Below are positions 32,991-46,670 of a stretch of 64,000 nt of DNA, piece by piece. Location of the stretch: NCBI GenBank assembly GCA_021521415.1, contig JAIQDT010000059.1:3038001-3102000 (forward strand). Reading direction: 5' to 3'. How positions within the stretch are numbered: the stretch's first letter is position 1; every line of letters begins with the position of its first letter. The translations under genes and the position numbers were made by a program. The notes below the pieces were generated by a model. That model was not told where the DNA came from. It made no database searches and saw nothing but the letters and a program-made list of their open reading frames with translations. This stretch comes from Bidens hawaiensis. Taxonomy: Eukaryota; Streptophyta; Magnoliopsida; Asterales; Asteraceae.

Positions 32991-34877
32991 TGTAACATTT
33001 CGGATTTTCCAAACCTATATTCTTTTACATGTAACCTGACCGGGAATATTTTAGATCTTTGTTGATAATCAAAAAAATCAAATGTTTGTAAGTATTTAAG
33101 ATTTGTATTTACAACTTATACCCTTTACATTTTCTAAATGGTTTATTCTTTAACCTAACTTGAAAAATAATAAATTTTTAAAGAATTAATAAAGTTAAAG
33201 GGCTAAATGTGTAAAAATGAAACTTCACCTTAAACTCCTCGGAGAGCCACGCGGTGGGCATCTCCTTCACCGCCGCGCGCCACCATGACCTTGCTGTGCA
33301 GATTCGTTTGATGTCTATTTCTTCCTAGTTCGTTTTTTTTGGCCCGAAATCGTTTATTTTAGGATATAATCGAGTGAATTAAGCCCCAAAAAACTAATAT
33401 AACTAAAATGCATGACAATATACTCAACCCCTTGTCCAAGAACGAAATATACTGATTTTATAATTTATTTGATCATTAAAACTCGATTCGGTTTCCCAAA
33501 CGAGTAAAAAGCCCATATTTAGTTCGTTTTAGCTATTCCTATATAAACACATCATAATTCCCAGCTGTAAACTTTAATCTAACCCTAATACACCTCCTCC
33601 AGCCTTCAATTACTTCTGGTCATCCTCAAATCCTTCGGTTTTTGCCTATTCGTTGAAGATACAAGACTTGCTCGTTGACTTTGCTTGCTTTAGGACCTTT
33701 GACTTCCGTTTCTCATCGATTCTTTCACTTTCCGGGTAAGTTGTAAACATAGGAATCGTTCAAACATATTTCCTAGTTAATAAACTTCAATAAATTTCGG
33801 TGGTTGAAGGGTGTTAACTGGTCAATTCGCTTAAAACCCGTTCAAAGGAAAAATAGTCGATAACTTTGACTATCCGTTTTCTCATGCTTTTGGTCAGATT
33901 CAACGTTCGGTCCAGAAGACTTTTATTCTCATAACATGATTTAAGGCTACTGACCAAAACCCGACTTCCGACTCGCTGTTCGGATTCTGGTCGGTTTACC
34001 AGCTCGCTTAAATGTTTAAATCAACATAACTAGGGTTCTACTCACCCGTTTGGATTAATTCTAGTGGCATTAAGTTCTTTTTTATTTATAGTTTCATTTC
34101 ACAAAGTTTCAGGTTCTGGTTAGCTATCTCGTTTGACGCGTATTGGACGACTCGCTTATCCGTTGACTCGTTTATTCTTAATTATGCCTTCCATCTAAGG
34201 TGAGTTTTATCATTCCCCAATTTTTCTCAATTTTCACAAACGTTTTGGGGGTGTATGCGTATATCATACTATACATACATATCTATATATACATATATAT
34301 CAAAAATAGCAAACGTGGAATTGTGTGTGATTTATCAAATCTACTTGTTATGTGCTTATTTGTCTTTGTATGCAATCGTTTGACATATGCCCTTGGAGAG
34401 GGTTCTCATTCTATTGACCACCGCCCAATTCGCTAGGCAATGGTCTTATTCTATTTATTTTCTCATAGTTGATTTACAGCAATGGTTTAATCTACAACTT
34501 ACTTGCATATGGTTTGATTTCATTACCGCATTTATTACGTTTTGCTTATTTATTATATTAATATTATTTTTGGTGTCAAAACTTGGTGGTAAACTCACTC
34601 AACATGTTTGTTGACAAAACTCCATTTTCTACGCAAATACAGGTTGCCTGAGTTGAAGTATGGACACTTAGAAAGACCTTAGGGTTATATTGAAGACAAA
34701 CTTGAAGTTAACTGGTTGTTTATATTTATTTGAATTTTATTGTTGTATTTGGATATTGTGTATTATTTGAATAAAATAATTAATTAGATATTGTTACATT
34801 TTATATATGATAGTATCTTCGAGCTGTGAGCAATTGGATCACGCCCCGGCATTTCCGCCTTGGGTTGGCGTGTGATA
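32991..34877 (+). repeat. LTR 1 of the array
   Basis: TGTAACATTTCGGATTTTCC to GGCGTGTGATA (final CA has become TA). TATAAA at 33542. Putative introns at 33736-34112 and 34200-34642, and AATAAAAT near 34762. Confidence 0.9.
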
Positions 34878-34880
34878 GAT

Positions 34881-34893
34881 TGGTATCAGATCC
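34881..34893 (+). other. PBS of internal copy 1
   Basis: TGGTATCAGATCC, one mismatch to the tRNA-iMet complement. Confidence 0.85.
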
Positions 34894-35312
34894 AAAGGTT
34901 ATAAGATAGGTCGTTATAAATGGTCCTAGACATATGTTAGGAACCCTATACGTGCTTATCTGAACTGACTTATGTGCTATTTAATAAATTGTGTACAACT
35001 TGCTTAGATTAATTATTTAAATTGTATTTATCTTGTTTCTTTGTTGCACACACACAAATTCCGAGATTATGCCTCAACTCTTAAAATAATTTTAAATCCT
35101 CTTAATTTTTAGTAGATTATATTTTATTGTGGGAACTTCCTTAAGAATTCCCGTGTTTTGCTCTTTGACCTTGAAGAGTGGGGGTATGACAAATCTCGTA
35201 CAACCACATAACTTCAAGTGGTACTCGTAATCGGCTAAACGGTTACGTGGTAAACATAACCGGCAAAACGGTTATACTTCCAAATTTTTGTTTTAAATTA
35301 TTTTAAATTCTT

Positions 35313-35644
35313 AGTTGGGTGAAAAATCCATGGAAATCCATGGGCACTCCAACTATTCATTTCTTAAATAATTTTTGATTTGATTTTTGGTTTGGAACGT
35401 ATCGTCCGGGGTGGTTCCTGAGGTACACCAACCACTTATGTTTAATTTGTTGATTCGATATTTAGTTGAGTCGGTTAAATGCCATGTAGCGCTCATGGTC
35501 CGAACAACTCTATTGATTCGATAATTCGTTGATTAGTAGTTAAATGCCATGTACACGCTCATGGACTGAACAACTCAATTGTTTATTACACGTTATTTGA
35601 ATTGGGCCATCAAAATGCAATGGAAAGCTCATGGAAGGTCAACT
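35313..35644 (+). ncRNA. Leader hairpin array, copy 1 of the gag-less element
   Basis: Hairpins equivalent to those at 7992-8396: AGTTGGGTG...CACTCCAACT (35313-35353), the GTATC...GGTAC hairpin with loop GTCCGGGGTGG (about 35390-35432), AGTTG...CAACT (35464-35508), a unit with its 5' arm deleted (about 35534-35575), and a hybrid unit joining AATTGGGCC to GGTCAACT (35600-35644). Confidence 0.5.
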
Positions 35645-35875
35645 AGTTTGATATGCTTGGTTTTTTTATTTTTGGAAAATCTTATAAAAACATTATTTAC
35701 TTAAATGCTTTAAACTCATACATATTATTTTAATTCTTGACTCGTCCTCGAGTCTTTAGTAGTAATAATTCATAAACATACATATACATATACGTACGCA
35801 TCCTCATAATTTCATACCAACTCATTCCTACAACTCACCTGTCATCTAACACATTTTCATTTTGGTCCTCAAAGA

Positions 35876-35982
35876 ATGTCTTTCCTAAGAATCATTGTCG
35901 TAATCAACGTCGTTCACCTGTTTCCCGTAATTGCCATTCGACTACTAAAATCGCCAAGGAGTTTGCTGCTGTATTCCGTTAA
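35876..35982 (+). pseudogene. gag: Gag start relic (copy 1)
   Basis: ATGTCTTTCC follows the hairpin leader at the place of the gag ATG of the 5463 element. In the frame one base off, NHCRNQRRSPVSRN and KIAKEFAAVFR match the Arg-rich N-terminus of that Gag, then TAA. The next 1.4 kb (35983-37400) is AT-rich and non-coding; the last 260 bases before the LTR match the 3' part of the gag-only element. Confidence 0.65.
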
Positions 35983-37669
35983 CCAAACAACCTTCAATCT
36001 TGATAAAATTAAAATACACCGAACAAGAAATCTTATACTAACTCATATCCATTAAAATATTATTTAAATTATATTTTCTTAATTATATCCATATCCTCAT
36101 ACTATAAAATTTCTAAGTACATTTAAATCCCTATCCTCAACTTTAAACTATAAATATTTTATCATCTCTTGTTTTCCTCAATAACATGATGGTTTTCACA
36201 ATTTATTTTCCAATTTATAAATATTTATTATTAAAATTCAATTATTGTAAATTTTATTAATTATGTATTTTCTAAATTTAATTTCCATTTTTAAATTAAA
36301 AATTTTCCATTAATTAATTTAACTTTAATTATTAAATTGACTTTTAGATTGAACCTTTATCGTAAATATTTCAACTCCCTACTTTGATTATTTTAAAAAT
36401 GTTGGACATTTTAAATGATAAATTCGTAGTTGTTAGAATAGTCATGGTGGTTAATGCATTTCTAGCCTCGCATTTATCTCAATTTATTATATGCTTCACT
36501 TTAATTTATAATTTATTATTTATCTAAAATTTTCATTATTGATAATTCAAATTACTTAGTTCCTAATATTTATAACGATTTTATGAAAAAAAAATAAAAA
36601 TCCATGAATTCCCAATTTAATCTAATTTAATTACCTACTTTATATTTTATCTAATTCTAAAGGTTTAATTGGAATAGGATTATGTCGGTGATTCGGAAAT
36701 ATCCGCTTCTCAATTTCATTTAATAACAATGTAATTCAAATATGTATATTTTTGCATTATCATTAATATTTAAATTATTAATTACCAACTATTATAATAT
36801 TTTAGAATATCTTAACCGAATTAATCTAATCGCTAAGACACAAACTTTAAAAGCTATAACTTTATAATTAATTTCTCATTAAACTCATAAGTACTTAAAT
36901 TAATCAAACTCGACTCACCAAAATTTTCGTTAACTATGTTTAAACTTATAATCTCGATCTTAGAAATTTCATTCATAAAGAATACGATCTTTAAGGACTC
37001 CGCATGCCATAAACTATTTGTTATAAATTAAACCTTCGCGTAATTCATCCCTTGAATAAAATTCCTTTATCGAAGTTAATCTATTAGGATCTTGTATATC
37101 CATCTCATTTCCTTAATCTCGATTATCACAATAACATTTGTTTCACCAAATATATTTTCTTCAATTTTTAAAATTTTACTTTTAAAAGCAAAAGAGGTTT
37201 TCGAAATCTCACGGTTTTATTAATTCAACTCGAACATTTAATAATTTGAAAGTATATTTTGAATTATCAAAACAATTGTTTTCTCTTAAAATTTTATTTT
37301 TAATGTTTTATAACCCACAGGATGAAACGAATTATGCGGACCATCCAACGATAATAGTAATTATGGATGCATACATAATTATCCAAGTCCTCGCATGGAG
37401 ATCATAATACGTACGTTTATGTGACATGATCAAGAACCTAAGGTAGCTTGGGTAACGGTACAAATGATAAGATGATAAGGACATGGTGGATACGCCGCTG
37501 GTACATCCTATATATAAGTGCGTTTATCAGATTGCCATTTGAAGCGTTGCTTCGGTTATTGACAGTTCAATGTTATGATATTTTCCTTAAAAAGCTTAAT
37601 TTGTTTTCAAAACGATGATGTTTTGGTTTTCCTAAATTTCGGGACGAAATTCCCTAAAGTAGGGGAGAC

Positions 37670-39579
37670 TGTAACATTTCGGATTTTCCAAACCCGTATT
37701 CATTTACGTATAACCCAACCGGGAATATTTTAGATCTTTGTTGATAATCAAAAAAATAAAATGTTTATAAGTATTTAAGATTTGTATTTACAACTTATAC
37801 CCTTTACATTTTCTAAATGGTTTATTCTTTAACCTAACTTGAAAAATAATCATTTTTTTAAGAATTAATAAAGTTAAAGGGCTAAATGTGTAAAAATGAA
37901 ACTTCACCTTAAACTCCCCGGAGCGCCGTGCGGTGGGCATCACCTTCACCTCCGCGTGCCACCATGACCTTGCTATGCAGATTCGTTTGATGTCTATTGC
38001 TTCCTAGTTCGTTTTTTTGGCCCGAAATCGTTTATTTTAGGATATAATCGAGTGAATTAAGCCCCAAGAAAACTAATATAACTAAAATGCATGACCATAT
38101 ACTTAACCCCTTGTCCAAGAATGAAATATACTGATTTTATAGTTTATTTGATCATTAAAATTCGATTCGGTTTCCTAAACGAGTAAAAAGCCTATATTTA
38201 GTTCGTTTTAGCTATTCCTATATAAACACATCATAATTCCCTGCTGTAAACTTTAATGTAACCTTAATACACCTACTCCAGCCATCACTTACCTCTGGTC
38301 ACCTCAAAACCTTTGGTTTTTGCATATTCGTTGAAGATACAAGACTTGCTCGTTGACTTTGCTTGCTTTAGGATCTTTGACTTCCGTTTCTAATCGATTC
38401 TTTCACTTTCCGGGTAAGTTGTAAACATAGGAATCATTCAAACAAATTCCCTAGTCAATAACCTTCAATAAATTTTGGTGGTTGAAGGGTGTTGACTGGT
38501 CAATTCGCTTAAAACCCGTTTAAGAGCAAAATAGTCAATAACTTTGACTATCCGTTTTCTCTTGCTTCTGGTCAGATTCAGCGTTCGTTCTAGAAGACTT
38601 TTATTCTCGTTACGTGATTTTAAGGCTACTGACCAAAACCCGACTTCCGACTCGCTGTTCGGATTCTGGTCGGTACCAGCTCGCTTAAACGTTTAAATCA
38701 ACATAACTAGAGTTCTACTCATCCGTTTGGATTGATTCTTATGGAATTAAGTTGGTTTTTATTTTTAGTTTCATATCACAAAGTTTTAGGTTCTGGTTAG
38801 CTATCTCGTTTGACACGTATTGGAAGACTCGCTTATCCGTTGACTCGTTTATTCTTAATTATACTCACTTGCCTTCCATCTAAGGTGAGTTTTATCATTC
38901 CCCTATTTTACTCAATTTTCACAAACGTTTTGGGGGCGTATGCGTATATCATACTTTTCATTCATATCTGTATATACATACTTATCAAAAATAGCAAACG
39001 TGGAATTGTGTGTGATTTATCAAATCTACTTGTTATGTGCTTTTTTGTCTTTGTATGCAATCGTTTAACATATGCCCTTGGAGAGGGTTCTCATTCTATT
39101 GACCACCGCCCGATTCGCTTGGCAATGGTTTTATTCTATTTATTTGCTCATAGTTGATTTAATGGCGTCCGATTCGCTTGGCAATGGTTTAATCGACAAC
39201 TTACTTGCTTATGGTTTGATTTCATTACCACATTTATTACGTTTTGCTTATTTATTATATTAACATTATTTTTGGTGTCAAAACTTGGTGGTAAAATCAC
39301 TCAACATGTTTGTTGACAAAACTCCATTTTCTACGCATATGTAGGTTGCCTGAGTTGAAGTATGGACACTTAGAAAGACCTTAGGGTTATATTGAAGACA
39401 AACTTGAAGTTAACTGGTTGTTTATATTTATTTGAATTTTATTGTTGTATTTGGATATTGTGTATTATTTTAATAAAATAATTAATTAGATATGGTCACA
39501 TTTTATATATGATAGTATCTTTGAGCTGTGAGCAATCGGATCATGCCTCGGCATTTCCGCCTTAGGTTGGGGTGTGACA
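37670..39579 (+). repeat. LTR 2 (central) of the array
   Basis: Polypurine CCTAAAGTAGGGGAGAC precedes TGTAACATTTCGG; ends GGGGTGTGACA. TATAAA at 38221. Intron-like segments at 38414-38789 and 38885-39344. Serves as 3' LTR of copy 1 and 5' LTR of copy 2. Confidence 0.9.
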
Positions 39580-39582
39580 GAT

Positions 39583-39595
39583 TGGTATCAGAGCC
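39583..39595 (+). other. PBS of internal copy 2
   Basis: TGGTATCAGAGCC, perfect complement of the initiator tRNA-Met 3' end. Confidence 0.9.
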
Positions 39596-40014
39596 GAAGG
39601 TTATAAGATAGGTCGTTAGAAATGGTCCTAGACATATGTTAGGAACCCTATACGTGCTTATCTGAACTGCCTTATGTGCTATTTAATAAATTGTTTACAG
39701 CTTGCTTAGATTAATTATTTAAATTGTATTTATCTTGTTTATTTGTTGCACACACACAAATTCTGAGGTTATGCCTCAACTTTCAAAATAATTTTAAATC
39801 CTCTTAATTTTTAGTAGATTATATTTTATTGTGGGAAATTCCTTAAGAATTCCCGTGTTTTGCTCTTTCACCTTGAAGAGTGGGGGTATGACAAATCTCG
39901 TACAACCACATAACTTCAAGTGGTACCCGTAATCAGCTAAACGGTTACATGGTAAACATAACTGGCTAAACGGTTATACTTCCAAATTTTTGTTATAAAT
40001 TAATTTAAATGCTT

Positions 40015-40421
40015 AGTTGGGTGAAAAATCCGTAAAAATCCATTGGCACTCCAACTATTTATTTCTTAAATAATTTTCTATTTGATTTTTGGCTTGGAAC
40101 GTATCGTCCGGGGTGGTTCCTGAGGTACACCAACCACTTATGTTTGATTCGTTGATTCGATATTTAGTTGAGTCGGTTAAATGTCATGTAACGCTCATGG
40201 TCCGAACAACTCTATTGATTCGATAATTCGTTGATTAGTTGGGTCAGTTAAATGCCATGTACACGCTCATGGACTGAACAACTCAATTGTTTATTACACA
40301 TTATTTGAATTGGGCCATCAAAATGCAATGGAATGTTCATAGGAGACCAATTCACAAACTTTATGTTGTTTTGTTTAGTTGGGCCATCAAAATGCAATGG
40401 AAAGCTCATGGGAGGTCAACT
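40015..40421 (+). ncRNA. Leader hairpin array, copy 2 of the gag-less element
   Basis: Retains units that copy 1 lost: AGTTGGGTCAGT...ACTGAACAACT (about 40236-40282), AATTGGGCC...GACCAATT (about 40308-40353) and AGTTGGGCC...GGTCAACT (40376-40421), besides the first three hairpins. Confidence 0.5.
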
Positions 40422-40652
40422 AGTTTGATATGCTTTGTTATTTTATTTTTGGAAAATCTTATAAAAACATTATTCACTTAAATGCTTTAAACTCATACAT
40501 ATTATTTTAATTCTTGACTCGTCCTCGAGTCTTTAGTAGTAATAATTCATAAACATACATATACATATACGTACGCATCCTCATAATTTCATACCAACTC
40601 ATTCCTACAACTCACCTGTCATCTAACACATTTTCATTTTGGTCCTCAAAGA

Positions 40653-40759
40653 ATGTCTTTCCTAAGAATCATTGTCGTAATCAACGTCGTTCACCTGTTT
40701 CCCGTAATTGCCATTCGACTACCAAAATCGCCAAGGAGTTTGCTGCTGTATTCCGTTAA
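40653..40759 (+). pseudogene. gag: Gag start relic (copy 2)
   Basis: Nearly identical to 35876-35982, including the premature TAA, so the gag loss preceded duplication of the unit. 40760-42180 is AT-rich non-coding DNA matching copy 1. Confidence 0.65.
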
Positions 40760-42441
40760 CCAAACAACCTTCAATCTTGATAAAATTAAAATACACCGAA
40801 CAAGAAATCTTATACTAACTCATATCCATTAAAATATTATTTAAATTATATTTTCTTAATTATATCTATATCCTCATACTATAAAATTTCTAAGTACATT
40901 TAAATCCCTATCCTCAACTTTAAACTATAAATATTTTATCATCTCTTGTTTTCCTCAATATCATGATGGTTTTAACAATTTATTTTCCACTTTATAAATC
41001 TTTATTATTAAAATTCAATTATTGTAAATTTTATTAATTATGTATTCTCTAAATTTAATTTCCATTTTTAAATTAAAAATTTTCCATTAATTAATTTAAC
41101 TTTAATTATTAAATTGACTTTTTGATTGAACCTTCATCATAAATATTTCAACTCCGTATTTTGATTATTTTAAAAATGTTGGACGTTTTAAATGATAAAT
41201 TCGTAGTTGTTAGAATAGTCATGGTGGTTCATGCATTTCTAGCCTCGCATTTATCTCAATTTATTATATGCTTCACTTTAATTTATAATTTATCCAAATA
41301 TCCATTATTGATAATTCAAATTACTTAGTTCCTAATATTTATAACGATTTTATGAAAAAAAAAAGAAAAATCCACGAATTCCCAATTTAATTTAATTTAA
41401 TTACCTACTTTATATTTTATCTAATTCTGAAGGTTTAATTGGAATAGGACTATCTCGGTGATTCGGGAATATCCGCTTCTCAATTTCATCTAATAACAAT
41501 TTAATTCAAATACGTATATTTTTACATTATCATTAATATTTAAATTATTAATTACCAACTATTATAATATTTTAAAATATCTTAACCGAATTAATCTAAT
41601 CCCAAAGACACAAACTTGAAAAGCTATAACTTTATAATTAATTTCTCTTTAAACTCATAAGTACTTAAATTAATCAAACTCGACTCACCAAAATTTTCGT
41701 TAACTATGTTTAAACTTAATATAATCTCGATCTTAGAAATTTCATTCCTTAAAAATACGATCTTTAAGGACTCCACATGCCATAAACTATTTGTTATAAA
41801 TTAAACCTTCGCGTAATTCATCCCTTGAATAAAATTCCTTTATCGAAGTTAATCTATTAGGATCTTGTATATCCATCTCATTTCCTTAATCTCGATTATC
41901 ACAATAACATCTGTTTCACCAAATATATTTTCTTCAATTTTTAAAATTTTACTTTTAAAAGCAACAGAGGTTTTCGAAATCTCACGGTTTTATTAATTCA
42001 ACTCGAACATTTAATAATTTGAAAGTATATTTTGAATTATCAAAACAATTGTTTTCTCTTAAAATTTTATTTTGAATGTTTTATAACCCACATGATAAAA
42101 CGAATTATGCGGACCATCCGACGATAAGAGTAACTATGGATGCATACATAATTATCCAAGTCCTCGCATGAAGATCATAATACGTACGTTTATGTGACAT
42201 GATCTAGAACCTAAGGTAGCTTGGGTAACGGTACAAATGATGAGATGATAAGGACATGGTGGATACGCCGCTGGTACATCCTATATATAAGTGCCCTTAT
42301 CGGATTGCCATTTGAGCGTTGCTTCGGTTATTGAAAGTTCAATGTTATGATATTTTCCTTAAAAAGCTTAATTTGTTTACAAAACGATGATGTTTTGGTT
42401 TTTCTTAATTTCGGGACGAAATTCCCTAGATTAGGGGAGAC

Positions 42442-44351
42442 TGTAACATTTCGGATTTTCCAAACCCGTATTCGTTTACGTGTAACCCGACCGGGAATAT
42501 TTTAGATCTTTGTTAATAATCAAAAAAATCAAATGTTTATAAGTATTTAAGATTTGTATTTACAACTTATACCCTTTACATTTTCAAAATGGTTTATTCT
42601 TTAACCTAACTTGAAAAATAATCAATTTTTAAAGAATTAATAAAGTTTAAGGGCTAAATGTGTAAAAATGAAAATTCAACTTAAACTCCCCGGAGCGCCA
42701 CACGGTGGGCATCCCCTTCACCTCCGCGCGCCGCCATGACCTTGCTGTGCAGATTCGTTTGATGTCTATTGCTTCCTAGTTCGTTTTTTTGGCCCGAAAT
42801 CGTTTATTTTAGGATATACTCGAGTGAATTAAGCCCCAAGAAAACTAATATAACTAAAATGCATGACCATATACTTAACCCCTTTTCCAAGAACGAAATA
42901 TACTGATTTTATAGTTTATTTGATCATTAAAACTCGATTCGGTTTCCTAAACGAGTAAATAGCCTATATTTAGTTCGTTTTAGCTATTCCTATATAAACA
43001 CGTCATAATTCCCTGCTGTGAACTTTAATGTAACCTTAATAGACCTCCTCCAGCCGTCACTTACCTCTGGTCACCTCAAAACCTCCGGTTTTTGCATATT
43101 CGTTGAAGATACATGACTTGCTCGTTGACTTTGCTAGCTTTAGGACCTCTGACTTCCGTTCTCATCGATTCTTTCACTTTCCGAGTAAGTTGTAAACATA
43201 AGAATCGTTCAAACATATTCCCTAGTCAATAACTTTCAATAAATTTCGGTGGTTGAAGGGTGTTGACTGGTCAATTCGCTTAAAACCCGTTTAAGGGCAA
43301 AATAGTCAATAACTTTGACTATCCGTTTTCTCATGCTTCTGGTCAGAGTCAACGTTCGTTCCAGAAGACTTTTATTCTCGTAACATGATTTTAAGGCTAC
43401 TGAACAAAACCTGACTTCTGACTCGCTGTTCGGATTCTGGTTGGTACCAGCTCGCTTAAACGTTTAAATCAACATAACTAGAGTTCTAGTCATCCGTTTG
43501 GATTGATTCCAGTGGAATTAAGTTCGTTTTTCTTTATAATTTCATATCAAAAAGTTTCAGGTTCTGGTTAGCTATCTCGTTTGATGCATATTGGACGACT
43601 CGCTTATCCGTTGACTCGTTTATCCTTAATTATACTCATTTGCCTTCCATCTAAGTTGAGTTTTATCATTCCCCAATTTTTCTCAATTTTCACAAACGTT
43701 TTAGGGGCGTGTGCATATATCATACTATACATACATATCTATATATATACATACATATCAAAAATAGCAAACGTGGAATTGTGTGTGATTAATCAAATCT
43801 ACTTGTTATGTGCTTATTTGTCTTTGTATGCAATCGTTTGACATATCCCCTTGGAGAGGGTTCTCATTCTATTGACCACCGCCCGATTCACTTGGCAACG
43901 GTCTTATTCTATTTATTTGGTCATAGTTGATTTTCCGGCGCCCGATTCGCTTGGCAATGGTTTAATCAACAACTTACTTGCTTATGGTTTGATTTCATTA
44001 CCGCATTTATTACGTTTGCTTATTTATTATATTAACATTATTTTTGGTGTCAAAACTTGGTTGTAAACTCACTCAACATGTTTGTTGACAAAACTCCATT
44101 TTCTACGCATATGCAGGTTGCTTGAGTTGAAATATGGACACTTAGAAAGACCTTAGGGTTATATTGAAGACAAACTTGAAGTTAACTAGTTGTTTATATT
44201 TATTTGAATTTTATTGTTGTATTTGGATATTGTGTATTATTTGAATAAAATAATTAATTAGATATTGTCACATTTTATATATGATAGTATTTTCGAACTA
44301 TGAGCAATCGGATCACGCCCCGGCATTTCCGCCTTAGGTTGGTGTGTGGCA
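42442..44351 (+). repeat. LTR 3 of the array
   Basis: TGTAACATTTCGG to GTGTGTGGCA. TATAAA at 42993; first intron signals intact (43195-43560), second donor decayed. Confidence 0.9.
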
Positions 44352-45106
44352 TTAACTTTGGGGTTTCATCTTTGTTGCTCATGAAGTACACCCAAGTAAA
44401 TCTTGAGTACTCATCTGTGATCACAAGACAATATCTCTTCTTTCCAATACTTGGAACACTCACTGGACCAAACAGATCCATGTGAAGTAGTTCCAAGACC
44501 TTATCAATGGTATTTATCAATTTGCTCTTATGTGAGGATTTTTGTTGTTTCCTTTTGAGGCAAGATGTGCATTTTTCTTCAAGCTTAAATTCTCTTGTGA
44601 GAAGGCCAACAACATATTCACCTTTCACTAGCTTGTTCATATTTTTCAAGTTGACATGACACATCTTCCTATGCCACAACTTAGTCTTATTTTCAGTGAC
44701 CTTGGAATCAAAACATGAACCACCTCTAGATGTAGCAATGTTCATTCTAAGATCATATAGGTTGCCATTTCTTGGAGCCATCATTATGATCATCTCAGTT
44801 GGAATCACAAATTCAGGCTTTAGAATTAGGCAGTGTTCATCATTGAAGGCTACTTTGTACCCTTATATCACAGACTTGAGAAATGCTGAGTAGATTATAT
44901 TGTAGTCCTTCAATATGCAGCACATTCTCAAAGGATACTTTGCCATTGGTGAGTGTTCTTCTTCCAACAATCTTCCCTACATTTTCATCACTCCCAAAAG
45001 CAACTGGACCTTCATACTTTCTTTCATAGTTAATAAGAGTTCCCTTGTCACAAGTCATGTGCCTGGAACATCCACTATCCGTGTACCATAAGTCATTATT
45101 GTTCAA
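44352..45106 (-). pseudogene. pol: Copia protease and N-terminal half of integrase
   Basis: Minus strand. From 45106: [20 protein letters not shown], with the DSG protease active site, then LHIEGLQYNLLSISQVCD. After a frameshift near 44830 comes the GAG-pre-integrase region and the HHCC zinc site: LWHRKMCHVNLKNMNKL and EEKCTSCLKRKQ. The integrase core follows with [12 protein letters not shown] (first catalytic Asp) and YCLVITDEYSRFTWVYF. It stops at the gypsy array insertion (44351) and resumes at 32990. Confidence 0.88.
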
Positions 45107-46645
45107 GGACTATTCCTGCACATATACACAAAAGAGAATCAGTTGGTCTCTGAGTCACAAACTGCATCAGTTTGCAATTCAAATTCAAGTGAAGATTCAT
45201 CAGGAGTTGGAACTGAAAGTGGAAGTGGATCTTCATAGATAACCTCACATTCTTCTTCTGAGTCTGACCCAACTTCCACAACTTGTGATATGATAAGGTT
45301 TTCATTTTGTTCAATCACATGGTCTTTCTGTTCAATTAACTCCTTCTTTGTCTTCCACTGAAACCCTCTAGGTTCATAACCTTGCTTCATCAAGAACTTT
45401 TCATTCCCATTAAGAACACCAGGTCTCATTTTTGCCTTTCCTTTGTCATTTGACCTTTTGTTCTTTATAGTTTTGCTTGATACTTTTGCATCATCCTTGA
45501 TTTTCAAAAATTGTTTCAGTCTTTTCTCCCAAAACTGATCTTTTCTCTTCATTACTTGAACTTTCCTTCTCTTCATTCAGGTATATTTGATAAATCTGCT
45601 TGAATCCTTTCATGTCAAAGCCACACACTACATCAGGGACCACAAACTCTTCTTCTTTAAACCAGCAAGAACCAGTGTGATGATCGTAGACATCACACTT
45701 CTTGCACCATACCTTTGCATAGCTCCCCATGTCTTCAAGCAATTGCTTGTCTTTAATTATGTCACTTGGTTTGGGGAAATCAAAGCCTAGGGATTTTTTT
45801 GGACATAAAGAGTTGCTGAAGTCCATTTTGATCGGTTTGTTCAGATTAGGCTCCAGATGATATTTCTCTTTAACAAACACTATTGGCTTCAACTTGGATG
45901 GGGGTCTTGAACAGCTTCCTCCTTCTTATATAACAAATCTTCTCATTGGTACATACTCCACATCTCCAATGTCAAATAGTTCATGATTTGAGAAAACTGG
46001 ATAGATTGGAGGATGGGACTGATCATATGAAGATTTCATTGCCACTTCATATCTTTTCTTAATTTCTGGTTGTGTTCTTGCACAAATGTCAAATACCACA
46101 TGTTCTTTTCTTATCTGTTCATAATGTTTCTTCATCTTTGGAGTCATCTTTGACAGTAGAGGGATCTTTTCATTTTTCTTCTTGTTTGATCCCTTCTTTT
46201 TCTTCCTACCCTCAGATGATTTGGTACTTCCACAACGGAAAGTACTCTCCTCGCTGGAGTATTCACTCCATTTCTTCTTCTCACTTTCCTTCTTTACAGC
46301 TTTCTTTACCTCTGGTTTCTCATTCTGCTTCATTGAAAACTCTCCATTTTCATCCACAATCACATCTTCATAGTGTTTTGCAAATTCAGCTTTGTCTTCA
46401 AACACATTCTTAAATTGTTTCAGATATTCATTCCTACTTTCCTTGTCTACTTTTAGTGGGTAGCTGTCACAAAACGGTGATGGCACCTTTTTGTATTTCT
46501 CTTCTTCTGACATTTTGTCCACAAATCTCACTATGTTTCCTGTAGACACAAGGTTTTTCAAGAATTCCATTTGAATTAACAATTCAGCATTCTTCAGCTT
46601 TTCTTCTGCATACAACTTTTTCAAACCCTCAATCTCAACTGTCAT
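45107..46645 (-). pseudogene. Gag C-terminal extension (coiled coil, Cys/His motif)
   Basis: Three minus-strand frames (45926-46645, 45491-45892, 45139-45576) form one broken region between Gag and protease. It opens with a heptad-like KKLYAEEKLKNAELLIQMEF coiled coil, has a Lys/Ser-rich stretch, and contains WCKKCDVYDHHTGSCWFKEE, a Cys-X2-Cys...His-His...Cys motif distinct from the main knuckle. The end is acidic. Long Gag proteins with coiled coils are typical of Sireviruses. Exact function unknown. Confidence 0.6.
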
Positions 46646-46670
46646 TCTTGATTGAGTTCTTCATTAATAA

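Larger units (their letters stand above)
32991..44351 (+). mobile_element. Gypsy array LTR-internal-LTR-internal-LTR, no coding capacity
   Basis: Three LTRs (32991-34877, 37670-39579, 42442-44351) alternate with two internal regions (34878-37669, 39580-42441) in head-to-tail order. One pair of target duplications, TTAAC at 32986-32990 and 44352-44356, flanks the whole. Each internal region has a PBS, a hairpin leader, a 107-base gag start that ends in a stop, and a polypurine tract. Same family as the gag-only element at 5463. A single insertion followed by unequal exchange between LTRs explains one TSD pair with three LTRs. Confidence 0.9.
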
